From Tricholoma matsutake (lineage: Eukaryota > Basidiomycota > Agaricomycetes > Agaricales > Tricholomataceae): 64,000 bases of DNA. The position numbers and the translations under genes are program-made. Of the stretch, positions 1 through 11,049 are shown in pieces. Position 1 is the stretch's first letter. Each line of letters begins with the position of its first letter. A model generated the notes under the pieces. That model worked only from the letters and a program-made list of their open reading frames with translations, did no database searches and had not been told where the DNA came from. Location of the stretch: positions 4,402,001 to 4,466,000 of the forward strand of contig AP026548.1 in NCBI GenBank assembly GCA_026075535.2. Reading direction: 5' to 3'.

Positions 1-1824
1 GGGAAGGGGCGCAACAGGGCAAAATGCGAACAGCAGCTATTCTTGCCGGCATGATTCCAGACACTAATGAGGGCCGTGCACGTGTTCAATTTGTGACGGA
101 AGGCGAAGCCAGTCTCCATTTTTGTATTCAGAGTGGACTTACAGCACAAGGTATGAAGGTAAATTGATCATCTCTTCCCTCCTGTAGACCTCTACTACTG
201 TTGCGTAGAATGGCGACGGGGTCTTGATAGTTGACGCTGGTGGAGGGACCATTGATATAAGCGCCTATGGTCAAACATCGCCCTCATCCTTTGAAGAGAT
301 CGCTTCGCCACAATGTTAGTCACAATGTGTACATTCATTTTCTCTGAGCCTTTGTTTATCTACATCAGGTCATTTCCAAGGCTCTGTTTTTGTGACAGAT
401 CGTGCTCGCGCACATGTGGCCAGTAATGATTCTTTCATTCGCCGTGACAAAGTTGCATGCTTATTTCCTACCCAGCTTTACTTCGTGACTCCAAATTTGC
501 CGATGACATCGACAACATAACAAATTCTTTTGACAAGACTACAAAGCTGACCTTCAGAAATGTAGCCGAACCGCAGTTCGTCAAGTTTGGTAGTGTTCGT
601 GATCGAGACCTAAAGCTCAACATTCGTTCTGGACAACTGAAGTTACTCGGGTAAATAAATATCATACATTCATCATCTCATTGCAGGTATTGATTCATCT
701 CTAGGCCAGACGTAGCTGCCTTCTTCCAGCCATCTCTTTCGTGTATTGTTCAGGCAGTCAGAGATCAACAAGCCACCGCCAAGAAGATCATATCGGTAGG
801 CCGATGATACTGAATCAAAGCTCGAAACTGATAAGTTGCAGTCCGTCTTTCTAGTTGGAGGGTTCGCCGCAAGCGATTGGCTGTTCTCACAGCTGAAAGA
901 TACCTTTGAACCGTTAGGTCTGAAGTTTAATCGACCTGATAGCCACGTGTGAGTGTTCCATCGATTCCAAGCCCAGAAAAGTTGAATGTCTTTCTCGGGG
1001 TCAGTAACAAAGCCGTGGCCGATGGCGCTGTGTCTTTCTTTCTCGATCACTTTGTTGGAGTCCGGGTGTCCAAACATGATTATGGGATCGGGATTGGGAT
1101 CCCTTTCGAACCCAACAATGATGAACACAGACGTCGGGAGTCTCAATCTTTTATATCATTGTCGGGGGAAAAACGCTTGAATGGGTATTTCGATATCATA
1201 CTGGCCAAAGTAATGAAACAAGTGCCACTATCGTTATCGTTGCTCAATCTTATTCATTGTTATTCAGAACACCCAAGTCTCGGAAACCCGGGAGTTTAGG
1301 AGATCCTACTCCCAAGACAGCACTGATCCATCCTATTTCTATAACACTTCGGTTACGCTCCAGTGCTACCGAGGGCAAGGAACTCCTGGATGGTTGGACG
1401 TTGATCCTTGTATGTTTTCTTTCATGTATGAGGAAGTTCTAAGCCTGATGTGAGCCAGCGATGTATTCAACACTATGTATTGTCGAGGCCGATGTTTCGA
1501 GGTTGAGCAGCTCTCTGACACCACGGCGGAAGGCTGGTCGGCGATACTACATATTAAATTTTGATGTTGTCCTTTCCTTTGGCCTTACAGAGTTGAAGGC
1601 ACAGATCTGTTGGAAAGAACGGGTTAGTTGTTAAAATATGCCATATATCTATTACTTGCTCAAATACTTGTATTTAGGGCGAAGAGAAAAGGTATGTCAA
1701 TCTTTTGTAGGCTTTTGTCCAGGGGTGCATTTGACGGGACTGTCCTTCCTACAGGAGTCCGGCGAGAATTGTGTATGATGCAGAAGTTGTCATCAATGAC
1801 GGTGACAGCTTGAAAGACGGGTAG
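1..1824 (+). CDS. Hsp70-family (fungal Hsp70-like ATPase) protein, 3' part
   Basis: Partial at the left edge. The spliced reading contains an actin-like ATPase phosphate motif, VDAGGGTIDISAY, at about 226-264. A later segment reads FLVGGFAASDWLFSQL (about 850-895), the adenosine-binding lobe motif of Hsp70 ATPases. The opening exon ends with VTEGEASLHFC, typical of the Hsp70-like proteins that are expanded in agaricomycetes and usually lack a canonical peptide-binding domain. Introns fit 159-208 (frame kept as GMK/NGDG), one ending before HFQGSVF near 370, and 1692-1754. The last exon ends SLKDG followed by TAG at 1822-1824. The family probably acts as an ATP-dependent chaperone or nucleotide-sensing protein; substrates are unknown. 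The start lies outside the window. Exon boundaries between 900 and 1690 are approximate. Confidence 0.8.
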
Positions 1825-2286
1825 GAGTTGAAGAACTGATAGCTTTCGATGCACCCGCCGTTAGTACAGTTTTGACCATGTATTTTCGATCCCAGTTCGA
1901 TGTTGTGTAACCTTACTTCCTTCTTGATCTACTTGCATCGTAGGACGGTAGAGTTCGCCACTTATAGTTCCTAATACCCCACGTTCCATAATAATCAACC
2001 GGCGTTTGGCTGTGATCGGGCTGTGATCGACTGTATTAGATTCCGTTGGACTAGGTCAACCTTCCTACTGTAGGCAATACCCTGCCTACACAGGACTAGG
2101 TAGGAGGCCTTAGTCTCCATTGCCACGATGAGTTACGTGCAAACGTCATGACTCGGGTCAACTTGACGCTCACTCGACGATTACGTGAATAGGAAGTCCT
2201 CGTGATGACTGGTGAGGTCCTCACGCCGATTCCATAAGTTCAAGTCGGGAAAGCCGCTTGTTTCATCCCAGCGCCGTCATTCCACC
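1825..2286. other. Intergenic region between Hsp70-like and ZIP genes
   Basis: No convincing coding potential. It should hold the 3' end of the Hsp70-like gene and the promoter of the ZIP gene. Around 2070-2110 there are short imperfect direct and inverted repeats built on 'cctacta' and 'taggta'. I see no RNA gene or transposon end. Confidence 0.5.
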
Positions 2287-4085
2287 ATGCCTGCCCTTTT
2301 CTTAGTCACAATCCCTCTAATAGACGACCTCGCAGAGCCCAGACTCCCCGTCATGTTTGGGATCCTCCTCGTATCCCTTCTCGGTAAGCCGCTTCTCATT
2401 ACCGCCTACTTATTCTATAAAAAGCATCCCAGCTGTTTCCTTCCCTGGAATCTCTAAAAAAGCATCACTACTCAGGATTCCGCATCTGGTGTTCTTCATC
2501 GGGAAGCACTTTGGAACCGGTATGAAGCAGCGTAGGTTGGGTTTGTCGTGCTGACCTTGTTTCTGTAGGGGTGATATTATCCACGGCGTTTTGCCATTTG
2601 CTGCCAGATGCATTCGAGTCGCTCAACGATCCCGCAGTGGAGAAGCGGTATCATATGATTGGAAAGTGGACGGGTATGATCATGTATGTCACCGTTTTTA
2701 TCATCAGTTAAGGGCTCAGACACGTCTATATATCAGCTTAAGCTCCCTACTCTCCATATTCCTCATCGAATGTCTGTCTTTACTTTCTTCCTTGCTATCA
2801 CTAACTATACAGTACCCAGACGCCTCAACAACCTACGTCGACTACCTAAACGCCAAAGACTCTACTCCCGAACCCTCATCATCCCGTCCAGACCCATCGT
2901 CCCTCTCCACACCCAAGGTAATGCTAACACCGACTTCACAGCCAGAGCCCTCCAGCTCCCGATCCCGATCCCGATCCCCCATCCCCGTCTCCCACTTTCC
3001 CACTCACATTACGTCCCCTTCCTCCTCCCCTCGTATCCCCACTTCCGCACCCCGCCCAGTATCTGAAGGCTCACCACTCCTCCCACGCGGCCACAAGCGC
3101 ACTAAATCCCTATGTGGAGAAGACGAGGTATTATTACCGCTGATACTTCTTAATTCTCCGCGCCTGTCAAGGGGGGGGCTGCAGCATGCGGGACTGGTCT
3201 GGGGTAAAGATTTGGGGTGTATATGTCCGATGGGAAGGATGATACTTTCGCAAGATCAAAAAGTGTTTGAGCAGGAAGAGGAGGGAAGGATGGGAAAGGG
3301 GAAAGGGAAGGAGGTGAAGCCTGGAGCGGGGAGGAGGAGACAGGTTGTTGGGATTTTGGTTGGTGTTCTTGTTACTGTGTTGTGTCATTGTTCTTGAACA
3401 GATAAAGGTCCTCCAACTCGGGATTATGATACACTCCCTCGTTATTGGGTTAACACTCGCCGTCACATCGGGCGCCGACTTTAGTAAGCCAAGATCTTCC
3501 CTCAACGTCCCCCTGCTTATCTCCCTCGTGCAGCGTCGCTCGTAAGTGCGATCGTATTCCACCAACTGTTCGAGGGACTTTCTCTTGGTGTAAGGATAGC
3601 TTCACTTCCTCCTACACACACCGATTCGCTGTCCTCTTCCAGCGAGTCGTGGAAGATTGATTGGCTAAACGCAACGCTTTCTATACTTTTTGCTATCACA
3701 ACGCCATTGGGCATGGCGATAGGTATGGCAGCATTCACACATGCTCACCCTAGCATAAGTCCTTCCCAAACCGGTAAGTTCTCAGTCACGACACTAACAC
3801 TAACACTAACACCTCCCAGCGCAAATGGGGCTAACGCAAGGCGTGCTATCGGCGATCTCGGCTGGAATGTTGATTTATGCGGCGACTGTAGAGATGCTAG
3901 GAGGGGATTTCGTGTTTGGAGATGTGGCAGGGGAGCTTGGACCCAGTCATGATCATGGGCATGGACATCATGATGGTGTGAGAGAGGTGAAGAAAAGTGG
4001 GAGTGGCACGGGGAGGAGGGTGTTGGCTGTGGCGAGTTTGTTGGCGGGGGTGGTTGGGATGGGATTAGTTGGACTTGGGGAGTGA
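2287..4085 (+). CDS. ZIP-family zinc/iron transporter
   Basis: Plasma- or organelle-membrane divalent metal transporter of the ZIP (SLC39/ZRT) family. The first ATG that keeps a good N-terminal membrane segment is 2287. Introns fit 2384-2432 (MFGILLVSLLA|VSFPG), 2520-2568 (HFGTG|VILST), one ending at 2812, one near 3357-3402, and one ending before AQMGLTQG at about 3820. The family signatures are present: TM2 has FCHLLPDAF, TM4 has IHSLVIG (about 3430) and TM5 has HQLFEGLSLG (about 3565), the metal-coordinating His/Glu pairs. A long Ser/Pro/Arg-rich cytoplasmic loop sits between TM3 and TM4 (about 2860-3350). A His-rich tract, HDHGHGHH, lies in the last loop (about 3948-3975) and is a likely metal-binding or regulatory site. 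The stop is TGA at 4083-4085. No frame-breaking lesion was seen, so it is probably functional. Confidence 0.88.
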
Positions 4086-4752
4086 GGCCTTGAGGTAGAG
4101 TGGATAGTATTCTACATGCATATCATAGACATTGTATTCTATTCATTGTAGACGAATCAGGTTATGGCGCATCGATTTTTGCTTTTTTGCTTTTATTGTC
4201 TGCACCTGATAGATCCGCGAGCGATGGGTGACTTTGGAACCAGAGTCCAGCGCTGATGGCAACGCCGTGGCATCGTGGGGTTATTAGCTCTCCTCGATCA
4301 TCGGCATGAAATCAAAAAAGCTGGTGCACGGGTCAATCAGATCCAATCAACTTGCCCTTGCCCTTCCCATCCATCTGTTGTGCATCATCGCCATTGTAAT
4401 CAGAATGAGATGCACAGTAATGAGCTCTATCGGATTTCTAAGTATGCAGTTGTAGCGTAGTGTGTTGGATTTGAACGAAGCGCCTTGTTGGAAGTGGCAA
4501 CGGAGCCTGTCTATCACACTCGATCGATCAAATCTACGGGAGTAAAAGACCGAATATATCTCTACTTGAACTTGAAGTACATAGACTATTTCTCCTGCCC
4601 ACTTGACGGCTTCAACCACAGTCGCCCTTCTCGACTTGTGCCCATGCCAGGTTTCTCCTCATAACAACATCCGTCCTTGACAGAATTCGTTGATCTATCG
4701 CAGGCGTGGGCTATACTAATCAGCCGTCTTCCTCTCAGCGAGTTGCGGCACT
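4086..4752. other. Intergenic region, nothing recognised
   Basis: Non-coding spacer between the ZIP gene and the membrane-protein gene. All reading frames are short and have no recognisable domains. It presumably contains a terminator and a promoter, but no specific element can be supported. Confidence 0.5.
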
Positions 4753-6079
4753 ATGAAGGACATCTCGCCCTCAATGGCCAACTTGGTTGGCAGATTATGT
4801 TCAACCCTTTTATATGGTATTGTATGCTTGCTTTTCGAACATATTAAAAGGGTAACACTTTGTTGCAGGAATCAAGTTGGTGGACTCTTAGGGCTCATGT
4901 GGATCGGCCTAATGTTCACACTTTTGCAAACAGCATCGTCGTATATGGTTCTTGCGTGTACGTCCTGTACGGGAAGAGGACAAATACTCGAATATGCTGG
5001 TACGATAACTCGGAAGCGATGTTGATAATGTACCAACGCCTTTTTTGGCAAGGTTTCTCTTCACGACTGCTACCATTCAATTCATCATTTCGACTATACA
5101 TATTGGAGTCAGCTGGCGAATGTTGATCGAGGCGTTTATACAGGACGCAGATATTCCTGGCACATCCGTCGCATATTGGATCCACAATCCTTCCAAGGTA
5201 ACGGATGTGATCACGAAAGGGATCCCGATTGTAAACGTGAGTGTCACGATTTTTTCAAGCGTGCATCAAGTTGACTCTGGTGATTGGTGGTAAAAGTCTA
5301 TTCTAGCCGATGTTATCCTCATCTGGCGCCTCTATGTCATATGGGCGAGAAATCGATTCATTTGCATCTTGCCAGTATGTTGTTTGAAACACTAAATTAA
5401 CTGATGCTTAAATGATGTCTTTCAGTCGATCATTGTCCTAGCATATACCAGTTAGTTTGTTTGCATCTTCCTTACCCCGATGTGATTTGACGAGGCTGAA
5501 CATTTAGTCACATTCTTAGTAGGTGTAGGAAAGCTTTCTAATTTGAACGGACAAGATTTCTTCACCATCTCTCAATATGGGGTAGCAGGTTATGGGATGT
5601 CCGCCGTTGCTCATGTCTCTGTGACTCTCTTGATTGTGGGTAAAATCTGGTGGACAGCCCGTGGAATCCATGTTATCCACCCAAGCTTTGCAAGCTCAAT
5701 AGGGTCTGCTGTTTGGATTGTCCTTGAATCTGGTGCTGTTTACAGCATAACCACCATTTTCGTGGTGGTTTTTGGGAGTCTTAAAACATGGATTGGTGGG
5801 CTCATTTTAGACATCGTTGTCCAAGTTGCAGTAAGCCATAATCACATTAACAATCTAACCTCACTTATACATGGAAAGGAACTTATCCCAACCCTCATCA
5901 TTGTAAGGGCAGGATTGAGACATACATCTGACAATACCACTTCAATGCTCACAACATTTCCTTTGGAATTTTCTACCGATAATAACCTGCAAATTTCTTC
6001 TGGTACATTCTCAGCAGAAACATTGAACCCAGGCCTCAAAGGTGACACCTACTGTTTGGATGCAAAGTTTTCTGTGTAG
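4753..6079 (+). CDS. Agaricomycete multi-pass membrane protein (7TM-like, uncharacterised)
   Basis: Integral membrane protein of a large agaricomycete family that is usually annotated only as hypothetical. It starts MKDISPSMANLVGRLCSTLLYG, the usual N-terminal helix (ATG 4753; ATG 4777 also possible). Later exons give FIISTIHIGVSW, then ADVILIWRLYVIWARNR (the family's most conserved helix plus basic loop), then SAVWIVLESGAVYSI and ELIPTLIIVRAGL. Well-supported introns are 5237-5296, 5375-5425, 5451-5507 and 5831-5878, each 48-60 nt and frame-preserving. Splicing between about 4810 and 5055 is uncertain because two overlapping frames both look plausible. The tail is short and Ser/Thr-rich and ends KFSV, with the stop at 6077-6079. 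Function unknown. No clear disabling mutation. Confidence 0.75.
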
Positions 6080-6205
6080 GAAATTTGCATGGTTTGTGGT
6101 CAGTGTCCTGACATGTTGAGATGGACAATTTGAGCATGACTCTTGACTTGCATTACAGGATCCACTTGCTAGCCCATGAGTCACCTTTTTCTTGTGGAGG
6201 GGACT

Positions 6206-6418
6206 TGTTGAGAGTTGCACCATGAATATGTGAATGCGTGTTCATTGCTCTATCTCCACACACCTTTTGATGTCCTCTTGTCCTCTTCTGTTTGTCTCCC
6301 TCCATATATGATCACTCCCATTATTATAGATATAGTATATATACTACAATAGAGTATATCAACTCAGTCCATTATATGCAGCCTGAGGTGAGTAGTTGGC
6401 ACTACACAGGATCCAACA
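6206..6418 (+). repeat. Possible 5' LTR of the Copia remnant
   Basis: A block bounded by TGTTG and CAACA, with a TATA-rich centre (about 6328-6350), lies upstream of the Copia gag remnant and in the same orientation. No second copy is present in the window, so the boundaries rest only on the inverted terminal pentamers and position. The interval 6419-7006 would then be the untranslated leader; I see nothing else in it. Confidence 0.3.
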
Positions 6419-7006
6419 ACAATCCAAAGGGTCAATTCAGCAGAGACTAAACTCCAATTCTCATCAGTGAATTGTCATTGAATTGCCTCTGAATCACCAT
6501 GTCACTCTGACCATCAACTTTTCTGCAATAATTCAACAGTAGATTCATCAGTTGTTTCTGCATAGTGCCCAGAATGAAATATGTAATTTGATATGGTACT
6601 ACACCTCTCACCACAACTGTCATGCGATGGCCTCTATATATTAGCTCTAGATGAGCATTGCTATGGTAGCACATCAAAGTCCACATAGCAAGTGTCTACA
6701 GTGCTCTATAGAGACTACTGATCATCCAAGATTTATGCTGCTGTGACAATTGAGGAGTAAGCTGTGCCGTACTTGGCAAGCAGAGAGTCTGGGATTTAAC
6801 CAGATTGAAACATAAGTAGATATATATATATGTCAATAGGATAATGACACAATAAGAGGTCTTACCTGCTGCACCCTCATTCCACTGCATGAATTGTGCT
6901 ATTAAGTTACTAAGTCATTATATCCACACTCTCACATATTGTGCCTGTATATTCTGTACAGCCACCACATCTCCAAGAGGTTATGGGCCCTGGTTGCCCA
7001 GATTAG

Positions 7007-8625
7007 GTGCATCATCACATAATCACAGTAATGATCAGAACTCTCATGACAACTGATTTACCTACAATGGCTGAGAAGTCTCTCGACCCTATTATTGTAG
7101 ATCTACAGCCCAATGCTTCAGTCCCCACTGTAAAAGAGCTGGACATCAATATAGGTGCAGTGTCCATGTATAAAATTGAACCCTTAAAGAAGGGAACTGG
7201 GTTGCATGGCAAAGCTGCATGATGACGATCTTAAAGTTTCAACATGCATTCAGACACATTGAAGGCACTGTACCTAAGCCAACTGACCCTGCAGGGCAAG
7301 AAAAGTGGGAGTAATGAGACCTTCTTGCTCAGATACTTATAAAAATAATATGAGTGATGAGCAGATGGTCCATGTCAACCAAGACTCCATCACAATGGCT
7401 GCCCAAATGTGGCAGAGTCTTTGCACTGTCCATGAAGTGCAGCACCATCATGGCTGCCAAGTGCACCTTTTATGGTATGCAAGCCTCAGATGATGTAAAT
7501 ATTCTGGAGCATGTAGCTGAAATGTGTTGTCAGCAAAATAGGCTAAACCAAATGGGTTGTCAGATCACAGACAAAGAATTTAAATCTGTACTTGTCATGT
7601 CTCTCCCCCAATTATGGGATCACTTCATCACTTCCTATGAAGGCACACACATCAAGCCAGATAAGGAAGGGGAGTGGGGCATCACATCACAAGAACTCAC
7701 ATCCATCCTCATTGATGAATATCAGTGCTGTCTTGATCTAGCTGACAGCAAATCATGTGATCAAGCATTCTATGTGCAGCCCACAATGAGTTGCACCAAG
7801 AAAAGGAAGCTGATGGTCAATGATCCTACTCCCAGCACAAGCAGTAAGAAAAAGTGTGACATATGCAGGAAGGACAATCATCCTACCTTCAAGTGCCATT
7901 TCAAGGGAAAACCCAAATGCGGCAAGTGCAGCAGGTTTGGACATACAATGGACAAATGTTGGGGTAAAAATCAGCTGGAGAAAAAGTCCAGAAAGGGGAA
8001 AGAGCATGCCAATGCCATGCAAGAGGATGAAAATGATGCCGAAATGAGCTATGTAGCCAGTCCTGCTGTATCCAGTATGAATGAAGATTCTGTTTCCTTT
8101 TATCTGTGGCATGCCAATTCAGGAACCACATCACATCTTACTCATACATGGTCTGCATTTATTGACTACATGCCTATTGAACCAAAGCCTGTACATGGGT
8201 TGGGTCATTCATATGTATGGGCTTATGGTCAAGGAACCATGGAGGCACTTAGCCTCAAAGGGGGTCAAACCCAAACATTTTACTTAAAGGAGACACTCTT
8301 CACACCTGATCATCCAGATAACCTATTATCTATAGGTAGAATTGATGATAATGGTGGGAAAATCGTATTTGGTAACCATAAGGCAGTTCTTTACAATAGT
8401 AAAGGTAATGAGGTAGTCAATGGAAAATTATCTTCCAACTGGCTATACCCATTGAATATCTATTGAAGGACCAGTACTGAAATTAGTAATATTACCACCA
8501 TAACTCCATGTGCAACCTGGGATGAGTGGCACCATAAATTTGGTCACATTAGTGCATCTGGTTTACTTACAGGTGGCCTTGTAGATGGATTTGACATTGA
8601 CAAAAATTCCACAATGGGAGAATAG
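7007..8625 (+). pseudogene. Ty1/Copia gag-protease remnant, truncated before integrase
   Basis: Decayed Copia polyprotein. The N-terminal part (from ATG 7067) reads MYKIEPLKEGNW only after a one-base shift near 7190, and another shift follows near 7480. The gag domain includes VMSLPQLWDHFITSYEG (about 7590-7645). Two CCHC zinc knuckles follow: CDICRKDNHPTFKC (7856-7897) and CGKCSRFGHTMDKC (7918-7959). The aspartic protease region reads ANSGTTSHLT at about 8113, where the family has DSGAS/T. The catalytic Asp is therefore Asn. A TGA at 8464-8466 interrupts the frame just before the GAG-pre-integrase motif WHHKFGHISASGLL (about 8528). Integrase core, reverse transcriptase and RNase H are absent. 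Non-functional. Confidence 0.8.
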
Positions 8626-8672
8626 GCTACTATTTGATTTTGGCAATCTTCACATATACTGGGCATTGGCAA
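8626..8672 (+). repeat. Short fragment resembling LTR B
   Basis: About 45 bp (including CTTCACATATACTGGGCATT) match the TATA-box/start-site part of LTR B found at 44281-44325, in plus orientation. It directly follows the Copia break. Only this core remains, so it is an eroded LTR fragment rather than an insertion with ends. Confidence 0.6.
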
Positions 8673-9016
8673 AGGGGTGGCTTGCATAGTCATGAATGTG
8701 ATGACTCTTGGGGTAGGGGTTAAAACTTGGGTGAAAGATGGTAGAGGTGTCGAAGTTGTTGGAAGGATGAATGAAGAGGTAGACGATGAGGATGAAGAAG
8801 TAGAGGATGAGGATGAAGACAATGGGATAGGTGAGGGGAATGTGTCGATTCTGCTTCAGAAACTGGGATTAAAATATCTCCCAATTGTTCAAGAGATTCA
8901 AAGGTGTGGCAAGTATTGATTCAAAGGTTTCTAGCTTGTGTTGGCCTCAGATGGGAAACTTGAGATAGGTTAGGCAATGAAATAATTTAGAAACCCCTCA
9001 TGGTGGGCTCCAAAAA
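8673..9016. other. Unassigned spacer with an acidic low-complexity stretch
   Basis: A GA-rich segment (about 8750-8825) encodes an Asp/Glu run in plus and a Ser run in minus. There is no domain, intron signal or start context that I trust. It ends where the 3' end of LTR E3 begins at 9017. Confidence 0.4.
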
Positions 9017-9543
9017 TGATGATACTTGACCCAGAAACCCAAACAAAACCCACTAAAAGGTCTCGAATGGTATAACACAAGTTAGAGGAAGGGTGCAAGG
9101 TGGTACTAAATATCACCGCTGTTACCCAAGGGTGGGGGAATTAAGTTTGAGGAGGTCTGATGATATTCAATGAAGTTTGAGGGCATACAAAGCTCTGCAA
9201 AGATGTTCAAGAAAAGTTCAAAGATGTTCGAGAAAGTTCAAAGATGTTCAAGGGGTTTGTAGAGAATGAGAATAGTCCCAACAAATGCTGAGGATAGACA
9301 ATAGAGATGTGAAAAGGTCTTGAGAGGGGATAGACAATAGATGATAATTTTGAGCAGCTAATACAGAAAGTTTGATGAAGTTCATGGTAACCCACTAAAC
9401 TTCAGGACTAAGATGAGAGGCTTGGACTCAAGAGAATTCAGATGATGGATGTGAGAGGACGATCTGTTCTGTCATTCTAAATAGCTAGTACAAGGCTATA
9501 TATGTTTTGAAGAGATGGTACTTAAAAGGAAATAAAACATGAG
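9017..9543 (-). repeat. LTR E copy E3, 3' part (other part at 24133-24566)
   Basis: Read on the minus strand this continues the LTR E sequence that stops at 24566. It carries the TATA tract aaaacatatatag (also in E1 at about 13420) and ends with GGTCAAGTATCATCA, matching the ends of E1 (13941) and E2 (36319). It contains short tandem repeats of a 'gatgttcaagaaa'-like unit at about 9200-9250. The break at 9543 carries the CTCAT target duplication of element C. Confidence 0.75.
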
Positions 9544-9945
9544 TGTTAGGGCGACACCCACTATCTGCTAGCTAAGACTGTGTGGGTTCTCTCTACAAGA
9601 AGGGGGCGGGATCCACATGCATGATGGGGGAATTGATGGTTTTGATGCAAGGGGTTATTAATAGATGAGTTTATTGACAAAGGCCTTTCACACTGAAAGT
9701 GTAGGTGGAATACCTAAGAGAACACAACTGGGGTCCCCTAGGCATATATTTAGGGTTTATATACTATGTTACATATATTGTACATTGTTGTTACCGATGC
9801 ACTTGTACATGCACGTACATATTGATGTGTGCAAAACAAAATTCTCATGCTATCAAAGTGTAGCATCATTTGGCATCATGTAGCATAATTCAACATAATA
9901 AAATAAAAATGAAATTTTATTAGGTAATGGGGTGGTTTCCTAACA
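9544..9945 (-). repeat. 3' LTR of Gypsy element C
   Basis: A 402-bp LTR with ends TGTTAGG/CCTAACA, the same length as the 24567-24968 copy and clearly homologous to it over the full length. On the minus strand it is preceded by a polypurine tract, AAAAGGGGGGTAA (9946-9958), so this is a 3' LTR. Its outer flank (9539-9543, minus reading CTCAT) is identical to the outer flank of the 24567 LTR (24562-24566, CTCAT). The two LTRs therefore belong to one insertion, although they now lie 15 kb apart in opposite orientations. Confidence 0.88.
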
Positions 9946-10013
9946 TTACCCCCCTTTTATGCCTCGACTTCCAGGCGAGAAAATATTGTGTCTGTCCCCT
10001 CTGTGAAATTTTG

Positions 10014-11049
10014 TTAAGGCTGGAATCTCATCCCCTCATACACCATTCTCGCAATGCGACATGGAGCATTCAGATTATGTTTAAAGAATTGGGCAATCAC
10101 ATTGCATGCTCGCTTACAATTCTCTTTGGGCTCCCACGAATTATTTTTGTTGGTATAGTTTTTCCACTTTCTTAAGAACTCTAATTTGTTCCATCGAAGA
10201 TGTGAGTCTAGAATTTCTTCAACTACATATTCTGGAGCACCTTCTACTATTATTGGAGGTTGTGGAGTAGTTTGTTGGCCAGGAATAGTGGGTGGGTGGG
10301 AAGGGCGTAGGCAGAATACATTAATCTCAGGATCAATCTTGAATGATTGGGGTAATTTTAGCACTACCGCATTAGGCAAGATTACTTTAGAGATCACATA
10401 TGGGCCAACTTGTTTCTCTGTAAGTTTTCTCAAAGGTCGTGGAGTATTCAGGTCCTTGGTACTTAGCCACACCAAGTCACCAACTTTGTACTCTGGAGCG
10501 TGTGCTCAAGTATGATCTGCATGTTGCATCATGTCATCACATGCTTTCTTCAATGCCACCTCTGCTTCCTCTTGTACCTTTTGCATCTTAGATACAAAGT
10601 CTTCTACTGACTGTACTTTGACTTCCCTTCTGGGTTCTACTCCCATGCGAGGATGATATCCATAATTTGCAAAAAAGGGTGACATACAAGTAGCCGAATG
10701 GAATTTGTTATTGTGGGAAAATTCGGCAATTGCCAGCCATTCAGACCAGTCAGTTTGTCGATAGTTGACAAACATATGTAGGTACTGCTCCAACTCCTGG
10801 TCCATTCTCTCTGTCTGCTGTCTGCCCATCAGTCTGTGGGTGATATGCCATAGATAATTTAGTTTGAATTCCCAGTATGTTGTTCAGTTCTCGCATAAAC
10901 ACAGAAGCAAATTGTGGTCCATGATCAGAGATAATGGTATCGGGTAACCCATGTAACCACCATACCTGATTTAGATAGAGGCACACCAAGCCCAATGATG
11001 AGGTTTCTGTAGTAGTAGGAATAATATGGACCTCCTTTGTGAAGTGGTC
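10014..11049 (-). pseudogene. Gypsy element C: integrase catalytic core and chromodomain (3' part of pol)
   Basis: Minus-strand pol fragment. From the 5' side it reads DHFTKEVHIIPTTTE, then LHGLPDTIISDHGPQF (second catalytic Asp), then AYHPQTDGQT with the conserved Glu region following after a frameshift near 10820. Next come GYHPRMGVEP and the C-terminal GPY/F-like motif VGPYVISKV. A chromodomain reads EYVVEEILDSHL...FLRKWKNY (about 10110-10240). The last codons give MRFQP and a stop near 10014, about 55 bp before the polypurine tract. The fragment starts at codon GAC at the edge of LTR A (11050). The matching N-terminal part of pol ends at GAC at 29264. A TGA at about 10505 and at least one frameshift make it inactive. 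Confidence 0.85.

Noticed and set aside
3792..3822. Telomere-like ctaacactaacactaac array
   Set aside because: It lies in the last intron of the ZIP gene, is only about four units long and is not the fungal TTAGGG motif; simple-sequence intron content is enough.
8544..8919. Ser-rich minus frame and acidic plus frame
   Set aside because: Both come from one GA-rich low-complexity stretch; no start context or homology signal.
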